The notes beneath the pieces are model-generated. The model ran no database searches and had not been told where the DNA came from. It worked only from the letters and a program-made list of their open reading frames with translations. A stretch of DNA of 64,000 nucleotides from Lewinellaceae bacterium (GTDB lineage Bacteria; Bacteroidota; Bacteroidia; Chitinophagales; Saprospiraceae): assembly GCA_020636005.1 (NCBI GenBank), contig JACJYR010000001.1, forward strand, positions 1,622,001 through 1,686,000, written 5' to 3'. The position numbers and the translations under genes are program-made. Below, piece after piece: positions 8,773 through 17,864 of the stretch. Position 1 is the first letter of the stretch. Each line of letters opens with the position of its first letter.

Positions 8773-11160
8773 ATGTACCAATCGATCTGTTCTGTGGTGG
8801 TGGCCTTATTTTTTGTTGTAACAACTATTGCGCAGCCTGCCACCAACCTTTCCTCCCTTTCCATTGATGAAATCATGCAGGGCGAAAAATTTGTGGGCTA
8901 TCTGCCGGAAAACATCTCCTGGTCGGACGACAGCCATAGCGTCTATTTTTCCTGGAACCCACAGGGCGACACGTTGCGCAGTCAATGGCAGGTGGAAATA
9001 AAGGCGGGCAAGGCGGGCGAACCTGTAAAATTGACCAATGAAGAAATCAAATCGCTGACGTCGGAGGGCGTCTATAATAAAGCCCGTACGAAAAAAGTGT
9101 ACAGCAAAAACGGCGATCTCTTCCTGCTGGATTTTTCGGAACCTACCCTACTGCAAATCACCAATACCCTCGACAACGAAGGCAGCCCCATCTTTTCAGG
9201 CGACGAACGCAAGATCATTTTCCAAAAAGACAACAATCTCTTTGCCTGGGACATGGCTACTGGCGCCACAGAGCAGTTGACCGATTTCAAAAAAGGACAA
9301 GGAAAAAAGGACAAGAAAAAACTCCTGCAGGACGAATGGCTTGAGCGGCAGCAATTGGAGTTGTTTGAAGTATTGGCGGATAGAAAAGCCCTGCGGGAAG
9401 CGGAAAAGAAGCGGGACAAAGACTGGAAGCCCCAGCGCCCCAAGGCTTATTTTTTCGGTGAAAAACGCCTCTCCGGTCTGGCCATCAGCCCCGATTTGCG
9501 GTTTGTCACTTTTCAAATGACCGTGGAGGCCGAGGGCAGGCAAACCGATGTGCCGAACTACGTTACCGAGAGCGGCCAGGTGGAGGAACTAAAGTCCAGG
9601 CCCAAGGTTGGCTCCCCGCAGGACGAAATGGAGATGGGCATCTACGACCGCCAACTGGATTCCATTTACCTCGTCGATCCCACCCAAATAGATGGCATCT
9701 ACGACAAGCCTGCTTTTTTGAAGGAATATCATCGGGATTCGATGCCCTATGAGGAAAGGTACAAGCACCCGAGGCCCGTGGTGTTCCAGGGCCCCGTTTT
9801 TTCCGACGACGGCAAGGCAGTGATCGTCATCAGGGCGTTGGACAACAAGGACCGCTGGTTGGCGCTCCTTAACCTGCCGACCGGGCAACTGAAACTACTG
9901 GACCGCCAGCACGACGACGCCTGGATCGGCGGCCCCGGCATCTCCGGCTGGAATTACTCGGCGGGCAATATCGGCTGGCTCGCCGACAACCGGCATGTTT
10001 GGTTTCAAAGCGAAAAAAGCGGCTACTCGCACTTGTGCACCGTACAGGTGGAAACCGGTGAAAAGAAGGCGCTGACCAGTGGCAGGTATGAAATCCTGGA
10101 CGCCTTTTTATCCAACGACAGAAAGTATTTTTACATCACCTCCAACAAGGAAACACCCTTCGAGCAGCATTTTTACAAAATGCCCGTGGAAGGCGGGGCT
10201 ATGGAAAAAATCACCAGCCTGCCCGGCAGCCACCAGGTGTCGCTTTCGCCCGATGAAAAATGGCTGGCCATCCGCTATTCTTACAGCAACAAGCCCTGGG
10301 AGCTATACCTGATGCCCAACCAGGCTGGTGCGGCGATGATACAACTGACGAGCTCCACAAAGCCCGGTTTTCAAAAATACAATTGGCGGGATCCTGAACT
10401 GATTTGGTTCAAAGCCAGCGACGGCGCGGAAGTACCAGCCAGGCTGTACCGCCCCTCAGCCAGCAGGCGCAACGGCGCGGCGGTTGTATTTGTACACGGG
10501 GCCGGCTACCTGCAAAATGTACACCGGTGGTGGAGCAACTACTACCGGGAGTTTATGTTCCACAACTTCCTGGCCGACAACGGCTTCACTGTGCTCGACA
10601 TTGACTACCGGGGCAGCAGCGGCTACGGGCGGGATTGGCGTACGGCTATTTATCGCCACATGGGCGGCAAGGACCTCAGCGACCAGGTGGACGGCGCAAA
10701 ATATCTCGTGGAAAACCAGGGCATAGATGCCAACAGGATTGGTATCTATGGCGGCAGCTACGGTGGCTTCATCACGCTGATGGCCATGTTCACCTCGCCC
10801 GGCACCTTCAAAAGCGGGGCGGCCCTGCGCTCGGTGACGGATTGGGCGCACTACAACCACGACTATACTTCCAATATCCTCAACACACCTGTGGAGGATA
10901 GCCTGGCCTACCGCCAAAGTTCGCCTATCTATTTTGCAGATGGGCTAAAGGGAAACTTGCTCATCCTGCACGGCATGATCGATACCAACGTGGAATTCCA
11001 GGACGTGGTGCGGCTGGCGCAGCGATTGATTGAACTGAAAAAGGAAAACTGGGAGTTCGCCGTGTTCCCGCTGGAAGATCACGGGTTTGTGGAGCCCGGC
11101 AGTTGGGCGGATGAGTACCGGCGGATTTATGGGTTATTTTACCGAACGTTACTAAAGTGA
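8773..11160 (+). CDS. S9 family prolyl oligopeptidase (DPP-IV-like)
   Basis: A 795-residue exported serine peptidase. A signal peptide (to TTIAQ) is followed by a beta-propeller region with WD-like repeats (FVGYLPENISWSDDS; VSLSPDEKWLAI). The C-terminal alpha/beta-hydrolase domain carries GGSYGGF with the nucleophile Ser near residue 662, an Asp in HGMIDTNV and the catalytic His in EDHGF. This is the S9 order and spacing. It is predicted to cleave short peptides after proline, or small residues, in the periplasm. Start: the ATG at 8773 gives a normal signal peptide; an upstream TTG at 8749 adds eight unlikely residues. A lysine/glutamate-rich insertion around residues 170-215 is a family-variable loop. 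Confidence 0.9.
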   Translation: MYQSICSVVVALFFVVTTIAQPATNLSSLSIDEIMQGEKFVGYLPENISWSDDSHSVYFSWNPQGDTLRSQWQVEIKAGKAGEPVKLTNEEIKSLTSEGVYNKARTKKVYSKNGDLFLLDFSEPTLLQITNTLDNEGSPIFSGDERKIIFQKDNNLFAWDMATGATEQLTDFKKGQGKKDKKKLLQDEWLERQQLELFEVLADRKALREAEKKRDKDWKPQRPKAYFFGEKRLSGLAISPDLRFVTFQMTVEAEGRQTDVPNYVTESGQVEELKSRPKVGSPQDEMEMGIYDRQLDSIYLVDPTQIDGIYDKPAFLKEYHRDSMPYEERYKHPRPVVFQGPVFSDDGKAVIVIRALDNKDRWLALLNLPTGQLKLLDRQHDDAWIGGPGISGWNYSAGNIGWLADNRHVWFQSEKSGYSHLCTVQVETGEKKALTSGRYEILDAFLSNDRKYFYITSNKETPFEQHFYKMPVEGGAMEKITSLPGSHQVSLSPDEKWLAIRYSYSNKPWELYLMPNQAGAAMIQLTSSTKPGFQKYNWRDPELIWFKASDGAEVPARLYRPSASRRNGAAVVFVHGAGYLQNVHRWWSNYYREFMFHNFLADNGFTVLDIDYRGSSGYGRDWRTAIYRHMGGKDLSDQVDGAKYLVENQGIDANRIGIYGGSYGGFITLMAMFTSPGTFKSGAALRSVTDWAHYNHDYTSNILNTPVEDSLAYRQSSPIYFADGLKGNLLILHGMIDTNVEFQDVVRLAQRLIELKKENWEFAVFPLEDHGFVEPGSWADEYRRIYGLFYRTLLK

Positions 11161-11257
11161 TTTTCCCGCCCTCCCATTGGCAGCCTGTGCGATGTATCAT
11201 GAATAATAAATTGGGCTACTACTACCTGTGGCCATTCTCCTGGCGGGGGCATTGTGG

Positions 11258-12475
11258 CTAAATCAATCCTTTCGGATAGCACAAATAATACTTCCTCACC
11301 ACGCCCGTCTGCAAGCCAAAATCCGACAACTGCGACATCGGCAGCACCGTCCCATCTTTGAAGAGGATATTGATTTCGTCCTTGAAAACATTGTAGGCGT
11401 GGTTGGTCTCTTCGCCGCTGAACACGAGGTAGTCCACCAGGTTTTCAGGGATGCCCTTGAAGCCTTTCATTTTCTCCCGAATACCTTCGACGTATGCAGG
11501 GGGGAAGGGTTCGTTTTTCAATTCAATTTTAAAAAGCTTCCTGTCAATGAGGCTTGTGGCGAGATAAGACAGGAGCGGGTCTGCTTCCTGGGTAAAATTT
11601 TTAAGGGCGCTGAAAATATCGTAGTCGTCCAGGCGGGCGAAGTGTGCGAGCAGATCTTCGGGATGGGTGTCGAAATCTTCGAGGGTACAGTCCTGGTAGA
11701 GAAAAAACGCAAGGCTTTTTGTCACATCGAGGCGGCTGCCCTGGCGGGCAAGTTCCTTGGCACGCTGCAAGGTTTTCAGTAGCATTTGCTCTGCGCCCAG
11801 CACCGTTTTATGCAAATAAACCTGCCAATACATGAGCCGCCTTGCGACGATGAATTTTTCAATGGAATAAATCCCTTTTTCCTCCACCACCAACCTGCCA
11901 TCGTGTACGGCCAACATTTTTATGATGCGATCATAACCAATGACGCCTTCGGAAACGCCCGTGAAATAGCTGTCCCGTTTGAGATAGTCCAGCCGATCCA
12001 TGTCGAGTTGGCCGGAGATGAGCTGGTGTAGAAACTGCTTTTCGTATTGATCCTTGAAAATGCGGATGGCCAAGGAGAGTTGACCGTTAAATTCCTCATT
12101 CAGGCGCTCCATGAAGCGCAACGACAATTCCTCGTGCGGTACATTTATCAGGGTGTGCTCGAGCGTGTGCGAGAAAGGCCCATGCCCGATGTCGTGCAGC
12201 AAAATGGCGATGGAAACAGCAATTGCTTCCTCATCCGAAATCTCAACATCCTTGGAACGAAGCACCTCTATGGCCTCGCCCATCAGGTGCAGCGCGCCCA
12301 TTGCATGGTGGAAACGGGTGTGCAGGGCTCCCGGATATACGTAATGGGTGAGGCTCAACTGCTTGATGCGCCGGAGCCGTTGGAAATAGGGGTGTTCGAT
12401 GAGGTCGAACAGAATATCGTAGGGGATGCTGATGAAGCCGTAAACGGGGTCGTTGAAAATTTTTCGCTTGTTCAT
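11258..12475 (-). CDS. HD-domain phosphohydrolase (SAMHD1/YwfO-like)
   Basis: A 405-residue HD superfamily phosphohydrolase. FHHAMGALHLMGEA, then ILLHDIGHGPFSHTLEHT, supply the metal-binding His and His-Asp residues, and QLDMDRLDYLKRDS is the conserved distal segment of the dNTP triphosphohydrolase-like group. The likely role is nucleotide (dNTP or related) hydrolysis in the cytoplasm. The ATG at 12475 gives the family N-terminus NKRKIFNDPVYGF; the upstream open codons lack similarity. It is divergent from the helix-hairpin-helix gene. Confidence 0.88.
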   Translation of the reverse strand: MNKRKIFNDPVYGFISIPYDILFDLIEHPYFQRLRRIKQLSLTHYVYPGALHTRFHHAMGALHLMGEAIEVLRSKDVEISDEEAIAVSIAILLHDIGHGPFSHTLEHTLINVPHEELSLRFMERLNEEFNGQLSLAIRIFKDQYEKQFLHQLISGQLDMDRLDYLKRDSYFTGVSEGVIGYDRIIKMLAVHDGRLVVEEKGIYSIEKFIVARRLMYWQVYLHKTVLGAEQMLLKTLQRAKELARQGSRLDVTKSLAFFLYQDCTLEDFDTHPEDLLAHFARLDDYDIFSALKNFTQEADPLLSYLATSLIDRKLFKIELKNEPFPPAYVEGIREKMKGFKGIPENLVDYLVFSGEETNHAYNVFKDEINILFKDGTVLPMSQLSDFGLQTGVVRKYYLCYPKGLI

Positions 12476-12676
12476 TTCAGGTGCATGATGGGTGTCAGGT
12501 TTCTGGGTCAAACGTAGGGAAAATAGAAAAGGTTGTTGGCTGCAATTGGCCACCACCACCTTTTCAAAAATTTTATACCCCAAAAAAATATTTGACTGGA
12601 AAATCTCCAAACAAGATATTTGTACCAATCCATTCAAGTAGCTTCTTCTTTTTCAACACAACAAACCAGGACAACT

Positions 12677-13654
12677 ATGAGTAGCTACCACCTCCAGGAG
12701 TATTTCTATTATACCCGCCTCGAGCGCAATGCCGCCATGACCTTATTGGTGCTTTGCATAACCTTTTTCATCCTGCCTGTTTTTTACCCATTGCTTTTGC
12801 CTCCAAAACCAACCTATGATTTTACGGAAATCAAAGCGGCGGCAGTGGCGCTGTCGGCCCGGGAAATGGCCGTTGACGATAAGCCGGGGTTTGAATACCA
12901 AAGAAGGGAAACCCAGCCACAGGCAAGGGCCATCGAGCTTTTCCATTTCGACCCCAACGTATTAGAGAAAGAAGACTGGCTGCGCCTCGGCCTTGCCCCC
13001 CGCACGGCCCAAACTATCTTAAACTACCGTTCCAAAGGGGGTAAGTTTTTCAAGAAAGAAGACCTTCTGAAGGTGTACGGATTCAGGGAGGAGGACTATG
13101 AACGGTTGGAAGGTTATGTGCAAATAAACATGGATAAACCAGCCTACACCGATAGAAGCGGGGATGAGGGGCAAACGGTCGCTTCGAACCCTATGGAGCA
13201 TAAAAATGGCACTGAGCATGAAAGGTACAGCCACGTTCCAAAGGAAGCTCCTCCAGCCTTTATTGACATCAATTCGGCCACGCCAGCGGAATGGCAACAA
13301 CTCAGGGGGATCGGCCCTGCATTTTCCAAACGCATTGTGAATTTCAGGGAAAAACTGGGCGGCTTCGCCACTGTTGAACAGGTTGGGGAGACTTACGGAT
13401 TCCCGGACAGCACCTTCCAAAAGATACTTCCTTTCCTGCAGCCCTCACCCGTTTTCAGGAAAATAAACCTAAATACTGCCACGCTCGACGAACTGAAAAA
13501 CCACCCCTACATAAGCGCCTTGCAAGCAACTATTTTGTTCAATTACCGCCAGCAGCACGGTGCGTTCCAGAGCCTGGACGCCGTGAAAAAGGCGGGCGTT
13601 GGATTTAAGGAAAGTGATTGGAAAAGATTGGAGCCGTACCTTGCTTTAGAATAA
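12677..13654 (+). CDS. helix-hairpin-helix protein (ComEA-like repeats)
   Basis: A 325-residue protein with one membrane segment (about residues 22-42, TLLVLCITFFILPVFYPLLL) and three helix-hairpin-helix units: one at LGLAPRTAQTILNYRSKGG, one at LRGIGPAFSKRIVNFREKLG and one near the C-terminus (INLNTATLDELKNHPYISA). ComEA-type units bind DNA without sequence specificity; the N-terminal anchor suggests a periplasm-facing DNA-binding protein, perhaps in DNA uptake. The sequence supports DNA binding; the pathway is inferred. The ATG at 12677 follows an A-rich stretch. Its 3' end nearly touches the convergent XRE regulator. Confidence 0.85.
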   Translation: MSSYHLQEYFYYTRLERNAAMTLLVLCITFFILPVFYPLLLPPKPTYDFTEIKAAAVALSAREMAVDDKPGFEYQRRETQPQARAIELFHFDPNVLEKEDWLRLGLAPRTAQTILNYRSKGGKFFKKEDLLKVYGFREEDYERLEGYVQINMDKPAYTDRSGDEGQTVASNPMEHKNGTEHERYSHVPKEAPPAFIDINSATPAEWQQLRGIGPAFSKRIVNFREKLGGFATVEQVGETYGFPDSTFQKILPFLQPSPVFRKINLNTATLDELKNHPYISALQATILFNYRQQHGAFQSLDAVKKAGVGFKESDWKRLEPYLALE

Positions 13655-13655
13655 A

Positions 13656-14210
13656 TCAGGCATTGTAAGCTTCGTGAACATTGGCTGTTTTGGACGCTTG
13701 TTCTGAGCACTTTTCCTTGATAAGGGTAATAAGTTCGATGTGGGAATCGAGGAGGTGGGAAGCCACGCTGTAAAGCTGCTCGAACTGATCGGTAAAGGAC
13801 TGCATCTCTTGCGGAAGTTCGCCGATATTTTTCTTTTTCAGGCGGAACAGGCATTCCAGCCCCTTAATTGCACTTTCAAAGTCTTCGGCCTCTTTGGCAT
13901 AATGCTCCATCGCATGAAGGGCAGCCACGGGCGAGCCGTTTTGGTGGCGGTGCTGTGCCTGTACCAGGTTATCGTCATCTTGCAGGTGGTGGTGGATAAG
14001 GTCGAAGACGGAGACCTTGAACAGATTGGCCAGTTTGACGAGGTTGCAGATTTTCGGTTCGGCAGAGCCTGCTTCGTAGGATGCGATGTTGCCCCTGTTA
14101 AGTCCAATTTTTTCTGCCAACTCTTCCTGGCTTAAATTCAGGCGCTTTCGCAAAGCCCTTAGATTCTCCGAAAGAAATACTTTGGTTGAGTTGCTTGTCA
14201 AGTCCATCAT
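13656..14210 (-). CDS. XRE-family transcriptional regulator
   Basis: A 184-residue protein. Residues about 13-68 are a helix-turn-helix of the Cro/C1 type (LRALRKRLNLSQEELAEK, then GNIASYEAGSAEPK). The rest is helical with a segment (ESAIKGLECLFRLKKKNIG) that may form a coiled coil for dimerisation or ligand sensing. It is divergent from the ECF sigma gene, with a shared 276-base region, so one could regulate the other; this is inference. It ends one base from the end of the convergent helix-hairpin-helix gene. Confidence 0.87.
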   Translation of the reverse strand: MMDLTSNSTKVFLSENLRALRKRLNLSQEELAEKIGLNRGNIASYEAGSAEPKICNLVKLANLFKVSVFDLIHHHLQDDDNLVQAQHRHQNGSPVAALHAMEHYAKEAEDFESAIKGLECLFRLKKKNIGELPQEMQSFTDQFEQLYSVASHLLDSHIELITLIKEKCSEQASKTANVHEAYNA

Positions 14211-14406
14211 GTTATCCTGCGTATTTTTTTAATCAAATTTCGAGTAATAGGGTCTATTTGTAGATAAAATTTACAAAACCACAATGCGCTGCCCATTTTT
14301 GTCAGCTTTTTGTAAACAGCCTTGACAAGACAAAAGTTTAGCCAATTCTTTTCACTGTTAAGGATTTATTAAAGTTGTCAAGATTCAGTCTAAATTGAAA
14401 AAAATA

Positions 14407-14438
14407 TTTGCGCTGGAACTTTCCAGACCGTAGTTTTG
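14407..14438 (+). promoter_or_regulatory. Bacteroidota promoter (TTTG, 20 nt, TAGTTTTG)
   Basis: TTTG at 14407-14410 and TAGTTTTG at 14431-14438 match the -33 and -7 elements with a 20-nt spacer, about 50 nt before the sigma factor start. This is the best two-element match I found on the plus strand. Confidence 0.65.
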
Positions 14439-14486
14439 TAAAAAATAATTACAAAGCCATTTTTAAACCGATAAAAATCACCCATC

Positions 14487-15008
14487 ATGAATGATCATAA
14501 TCACAGCATCTATAATCAACTCGATTCTGTCAGCAATTCCCTGCGGGCCTTTTCACTGAAACTCACAGGAAGCGAATCTGACGCAAACGACCTTTACCAG
14601 GACACTGCCTACCGTATCATCTCGAACGCTGACAAGTTCCAGGCCGATACCAACTTCAAAGCTTGGGCAGTGACTATCATGCGGAACATTTTCATCAACA
14701 ACTACCGGAAGAAAATGCGCCGTGGCGTCATCCTCGACCAGACTCCCAACAACTACTACATCAACTCCGGTGGCCAGCTCATCGAGAACGATGGGGAAAC
14801 ACGCATGGCCTACAAAGAGTTGTTGCGGATGGTCAGTGCGTTGCCAGAAGATTTCAAACGCCCGTTCTGGATGGCCTACAAAGGCTACAAATACGACGAA
14901 ATAGCCGAAAAGCTCGATGCGCCCCTCGGCACTATCAAGAGCCGTATCTTCTTCGCCCGCAGAAAGCTGCAAAAAATGTACGAAGAAGCCGAAAGGGTAA
15001 GGGCTTAA
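14487..15008 (+). CDS. RNA polymerase sigma factor, ECF type
   Basis: A 173-residue extracytoplasmic-function sigma-70 factor. Region 2 (residues about 20-90) contains DANDLYQDTAYRII and NFKAWAVTIMRNIFINNYRK, the core-binding and -10 recognition part. Region 4 (about 115-165) contains LPEDFKRPFWMAYKGYKYDEIAEKL and GTIKSRIFFARRKLQ, the -35 recognition helix-turn-helix. No anti-sigma gene follows; the gene is monocistronic, with a promoter upstream and a terminator directly downstream. The target regulon cannot be read from the sequence. Confidence 0.92.
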   Translation: MNDHNHSIYNQLDSVSNSLRAFSLKLTGSESDANDLYQDTAYRIISNADKFQADTNFKAWAVTIMRNIFINNYRKKMRRGVILDQTPNNYYINSGGQLIENDGETRMAYKELLRMVSALPEDFKRPFWMAYKGYKYDEIAEKLDAPLGTIKSRIFFARRKLQKMYEEAERVRA

Positions 15009-15050
15009 GATTTCTTGAAATTCCCGATAAAAATTAGCACTCCCCCCACG

Positions 15051-15075
15051 ATGCCCCGGAACTTTTCCGGGGCAT
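15051..15075 (+). terminator. terminator after the ECF sigma gene
   Basis: Perfect 11-nt arms (ATGCCCCGGAA at 15051-15061, mirror at 15065-15075) with a three-base loop, then TTTCATTT. It lies 43 bases after the stop codon. Confidence 0.75.
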
Positions 15076-15203
15076 TTTCATTTATTGGAAAGTATCTCTT
15101 TTTTGAAATGGTGTGAAAAAATCGTTCATCGTTTATAGTTCTTCGTTCATCATTTCAAAGTACCTGCCCTAACAAGTGGATTGGATCAAAACACCCGATT
15201 TTT

Positions 15204-16496
15204 ATGAAAAATCTGACTTCCGACCGTTTGCTCATACCCATAGCATTCGGCATTATCTACATCGTTTGGGGCTCCACTTACCTCGCCAATTGGTTTGCCA
15301 TCCGCGACATTCCCGTTTTCCTTATGTGCGGTGGGCGCTTTCTCGCCGCTGGGATCATCCTTTTTGCACTTAGCTTCTTGCTGGGGGCCACATGGCCAAA
15401 GTGGGAATATTGGAAAAACGCGGCATTGCTGGGCGTACTCTTTTTTCTGGTCGGCAATGGCGGCGCCGTATGGGCGCTGCAATACATTGATTCGGGCATT
15501 GAGGCACTCATCATTTCCGCCCAACCGCTCATCATCGTATTGATGATGTGGGGCATGAACGGCACCAAACCCACGGGAAAGACCTTGTTCGGGATAGGAC
15601 TCGGCATCCTTGGGATGGCCCTGCTCGTGGCACAAGACAAGTTCATGTCGGACGGCAACGTGCTGATTGGCATTGGGGTCATCCTTGTCTGCGTCCTGTC
15701 CTGGGGCTACGCCTCCGTGAAAATCTCCAAAATACACCTCCCCGAATCAAAGGCCATGAGCGCAGGCATGCAGATGATGCTGGGCGGCGCCATGCTGCTT
15801 TCGGTTGGTTTGCTGGCCGGCGAGGCTGCCGCTTTTGATTTGGATAAAATAACGCCCCGGGCAGCCTGGTCGTGGTTGTACCTGGTCGTGTTTGGCTCCA
15901 TTGCTGCCTTTTCTGCCTTCAATTATCTTTTGCTGAAAGTAGCGCCTGACAAGGTTTCTACCAATACCTATGTGAACCCAGTGATTGCCCTCCTGCTCGG
16001 CTGGAGCCTGAACGGGGAAGCCCTGACACAGCAATCGCTCCTGGCGGCGGCCTTGTTGTTGCTGGGTGTGGTGCTCATCAATACCCGCCGTGATATGATC
16101 AAAAAGCTGCTGAACAAAAGGCCGCATCCCGCTGCCCCGTTCGCACAGGAAGCGGGCAGCGTCAAAGATGTGGACATCCGGAAAGGGCGGCGGAAAGCCG
16201 GTACCATTGCGCGCATCTGGCAAGGCCAAACCGCTGCCGACAAAGCAGATCAATACCTTGAAATGGCCAAGCAAGTTTGCGTAGAAACTGCCATTGCCAC
16301 CCCAGGCAACCTGGGTGTGACCGTGCTGCACCGCACAGAGGGCAACATTACCCACCACACTTTTATTTCTTACTGGAAAGACTTGGAAGCAGTGAAATTA
16401 TTCGCTGGCGAGGAATATGGAAGGCCCCGGATTTTCGTGGAAGAGGCAGGGATGTTGTTGGAATCGGAGGGGGTCGTGGAGCATCGGACTGTTTGA
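15204..16496 (+). CDS. EamA-family transporter fused to an ABM-like domain
   Basis: A 430-residue protein in two parts. Residues about 8-300 are a drug/metabolite (EamA/DMT) transporter with ten predicted membrane helices in two repeats (FGIIYIVWGSTYLANWFAI; VLSWGYASVKI). After a charged linker, residues about 330-430 resemble an antibiotic biosynthesis monooxygenase-type dimeric alpha/beta barrel (IARIWQGQTAADKADQYLEM, then TFISYWKDLEAVKLFAGEE, then VEHRTV). The transporter part is predicted to export a small metabolite; the cytoplasmic barrel could bind or modify the substrate. Both halves are in one uninterrupted frame. The fusion is uncommon, and the substrate is unknown. A hairpin between it and the convergent next gene may serve both. 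Confidence 0.82.
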   Translation: MKNLTSDRLLIPIAFGIIYIVWGSTYLANWFAIRDIPVFLMCGGRFLAAGIILFALSFLLGATWPKWEYWKNAALLGVLFFLVGNGGAVWALQYIDSGIEALIISAQPLIIVLMMWGMNGTKPTGKTLFGIGLGILGMALLVAQDKFMSDGNVLIGIGVILVCVLSWGYASVKISKIHLPESKAMSAGMQMMLGGAMLLSVGLLAGEAAAFDLDKITPRAAWSWLYLVVFGSIAAFSAFNYLLLKVAPDKVSTNTYVNPVIALLLGWSLNGEALTQQSLLAAALLLLGVVLINTRRDMIKKLLNKRPHPAAPFAQEAGSVKDVDIRKGRRKAGTIARIWQGQTAADKADQYLEMAKQVCVETAIATPGNLGVTVLHRTEGNITHHTFISYWKDLEAVKLFAGEEYGRPRIFVEEAGMLLESEGVVEHRTV

Positions 16497-16561
16497 TTCT
16501 TTTATAAAGAGCCTGTATCACAAGTTAATTGGCGGCGATAGCCGCTGAATAAACCCTTGAT

Positions 16562-16614
16562 GAGAGGGGTGTTTTTGAAAAATTGCGTGGCAATTTTTCA
16601 AAAACACCCCTCTC
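16562..16614. terminator. perfect 25-bp hairpin between convergent genes
   Basis: Exact 25-nt inverted arms at 16562-16586 and 16590-16614 with a three-base loop, in the 179-base gap between two convergent genes. It can terminate transcription from both sides, although no strong T-run follows. Outer bases (GGCGGC..GCCGC and TTCGCCACCGAAGGCGG) add smaller hairpins. Confidence 0.6.
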
Positions 16615-16675
16615 TATAGAATTTTATTCGCCACCGAAGGCGGCTACAGGCTTAATGATACAGCCCCAAAGTTTC

Positions 16676-17731
16676 TTAACGAACCCCAATAATCCTCCTA
16701 TTCAACTCCTCGTCAGCCCCACCCCCTGCAAAGTCGTCGAATGCCTTCTCCGTCACCTCTATAATGTGGTTTTTGATAAAGGGCGCACCTTCCCTTGCAC
16801 CTTGCTCGGGGGATTTGATGCAGCACTCCCATTCCAATACCGCCCAACCGTCGTAATCATATTGGGAAAGTTTGCTGAAAATGGACTTGAAATCCACCTG
16901 CCCGTCGCCCAAAGAGCGGAAGCGCCCCGGCCTGTTCACCCAGCCCTGGTAGCCGCCATACACGCCGCTGCGCCCGGTCGGGTTGAATTCGGCATCTTTC
17001 ACATGGAACATCTTGATGTGCTCGTGGTAGATGTCAATGTAGGACAGATAATCCAGTTGTTGCAGCACAAAGTGGCTGGGGTCGTAGAGGATGTTCACCC
17101 GCTTGTGGTTGCCCGTTGCTTCCCGGAATAGTTCGAAGGTAATGCCATCGTGCAAATCCTCGCCCGGGTGTATTTCATAGCAAAGATCAACCCCTGCGTC
17201 ATCAAAGGCATTCAGGATGGGCATCCAGCGCTTGGCCAGTTCCCGGAAACCCGTTTCCACCAAACCCTGCGGTCGCTGCGGCCAGGGATAAACCGTTTGC
17301 CAGAGCAAAGCCCCGCTGAAAGTCACATGCACATCAATACCTAAATTGCGGCTGGCCTTGGCGGCCCATTTGAGTTGCTGCACGGCCCATTCGGTGCGGG
17401 CTTTTGGGTTGTTGCGGTGCTGCTCAGGGGCGAACACATCGAAGCCAATGTCATAAGCGGGGTGGACGGCCACCAACTGCCCTTGCAGGTGGGTGGAAAG
17501 TTCAGTGATCTGTACGCCACAGGCAGCTACTTTCCCCTTTAATTCATCACAGTAATCCTTGCTTTCTGCTGCTTTTTGCAAATCAATCAGGCGCGCATCC
17601 CAGGTGGGGATTTGTACGCCGATGTAGCCGAGGCTGGCCGCCCAGCGGCATACGTTTTCCAGTGAGTCAAATGGGGCTGCATCGCCCATGAACTGGGCTA
17701 GGAAGATGGCGGGACCTTGGATGGTTTTCAT
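16676..17731 (-). CDS. sugar phosphate isomerase/epimerase family protein
   Basis: A 351-residue protein of the xylose isomerase-like TIM barrel / AP-endonuclease 2 fold. Metal-ligand acidic and His residues are seen in LCYEIHPGEDLHD (about residue 205), NILYDPSHF (about 237), HVKDAEF (about 268) and WAVLEWECC (about 318). The family covers isomerases, epimerases and dehydratases of sugars and inositols. The position of each motif fits the fold, but the substrate cannot be set. It is a single gene, convergent with the EamA fusion gene. Confidence 0.87.
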   Translation of the reverse strand: MKTIQGPAIFLAQFMGDAAPFDSLENVCRWAASLGYIGVQIPTWDARLIDLQKAAESKDYCDELKGKVAACGVQITELSTHLQGQLVAVHPAYDIGFDVFAPEQHRNNPKARTEWAVQQLKWAAKASRNLGIDVHVTFSGALLWQTVYPWPQRPQGLVETGFRELAKRWMPILNAFDDAGVDLCYEIHPGEDLHDGITFELFREATGNHKRVNILYDPSHFVLQQLDYLSYIDIYHEHIKMFHVKDAEFNPTGRSGVYGGYQGWVNRPGRFRSLGDGQVDFKSIFSKLSQYDYDGWAVLEWECCIKSPEQGAREGAPFIKNHIIEVTEKAFDDFAGGGADEELNRRIIGVR

Positions 17732-17864
17732 ATTGTTTGTTCTTTTTGATGGTTGGTGGTTGAATTTATGGGTGGATTTTAGGGAAGCGGCAATTTAGGA
17801 AATTTTTTTGCCTGCCCATCTCAATGGTTTTTCTTTGTAATATTGTCCACCAAAAAATTCATTC

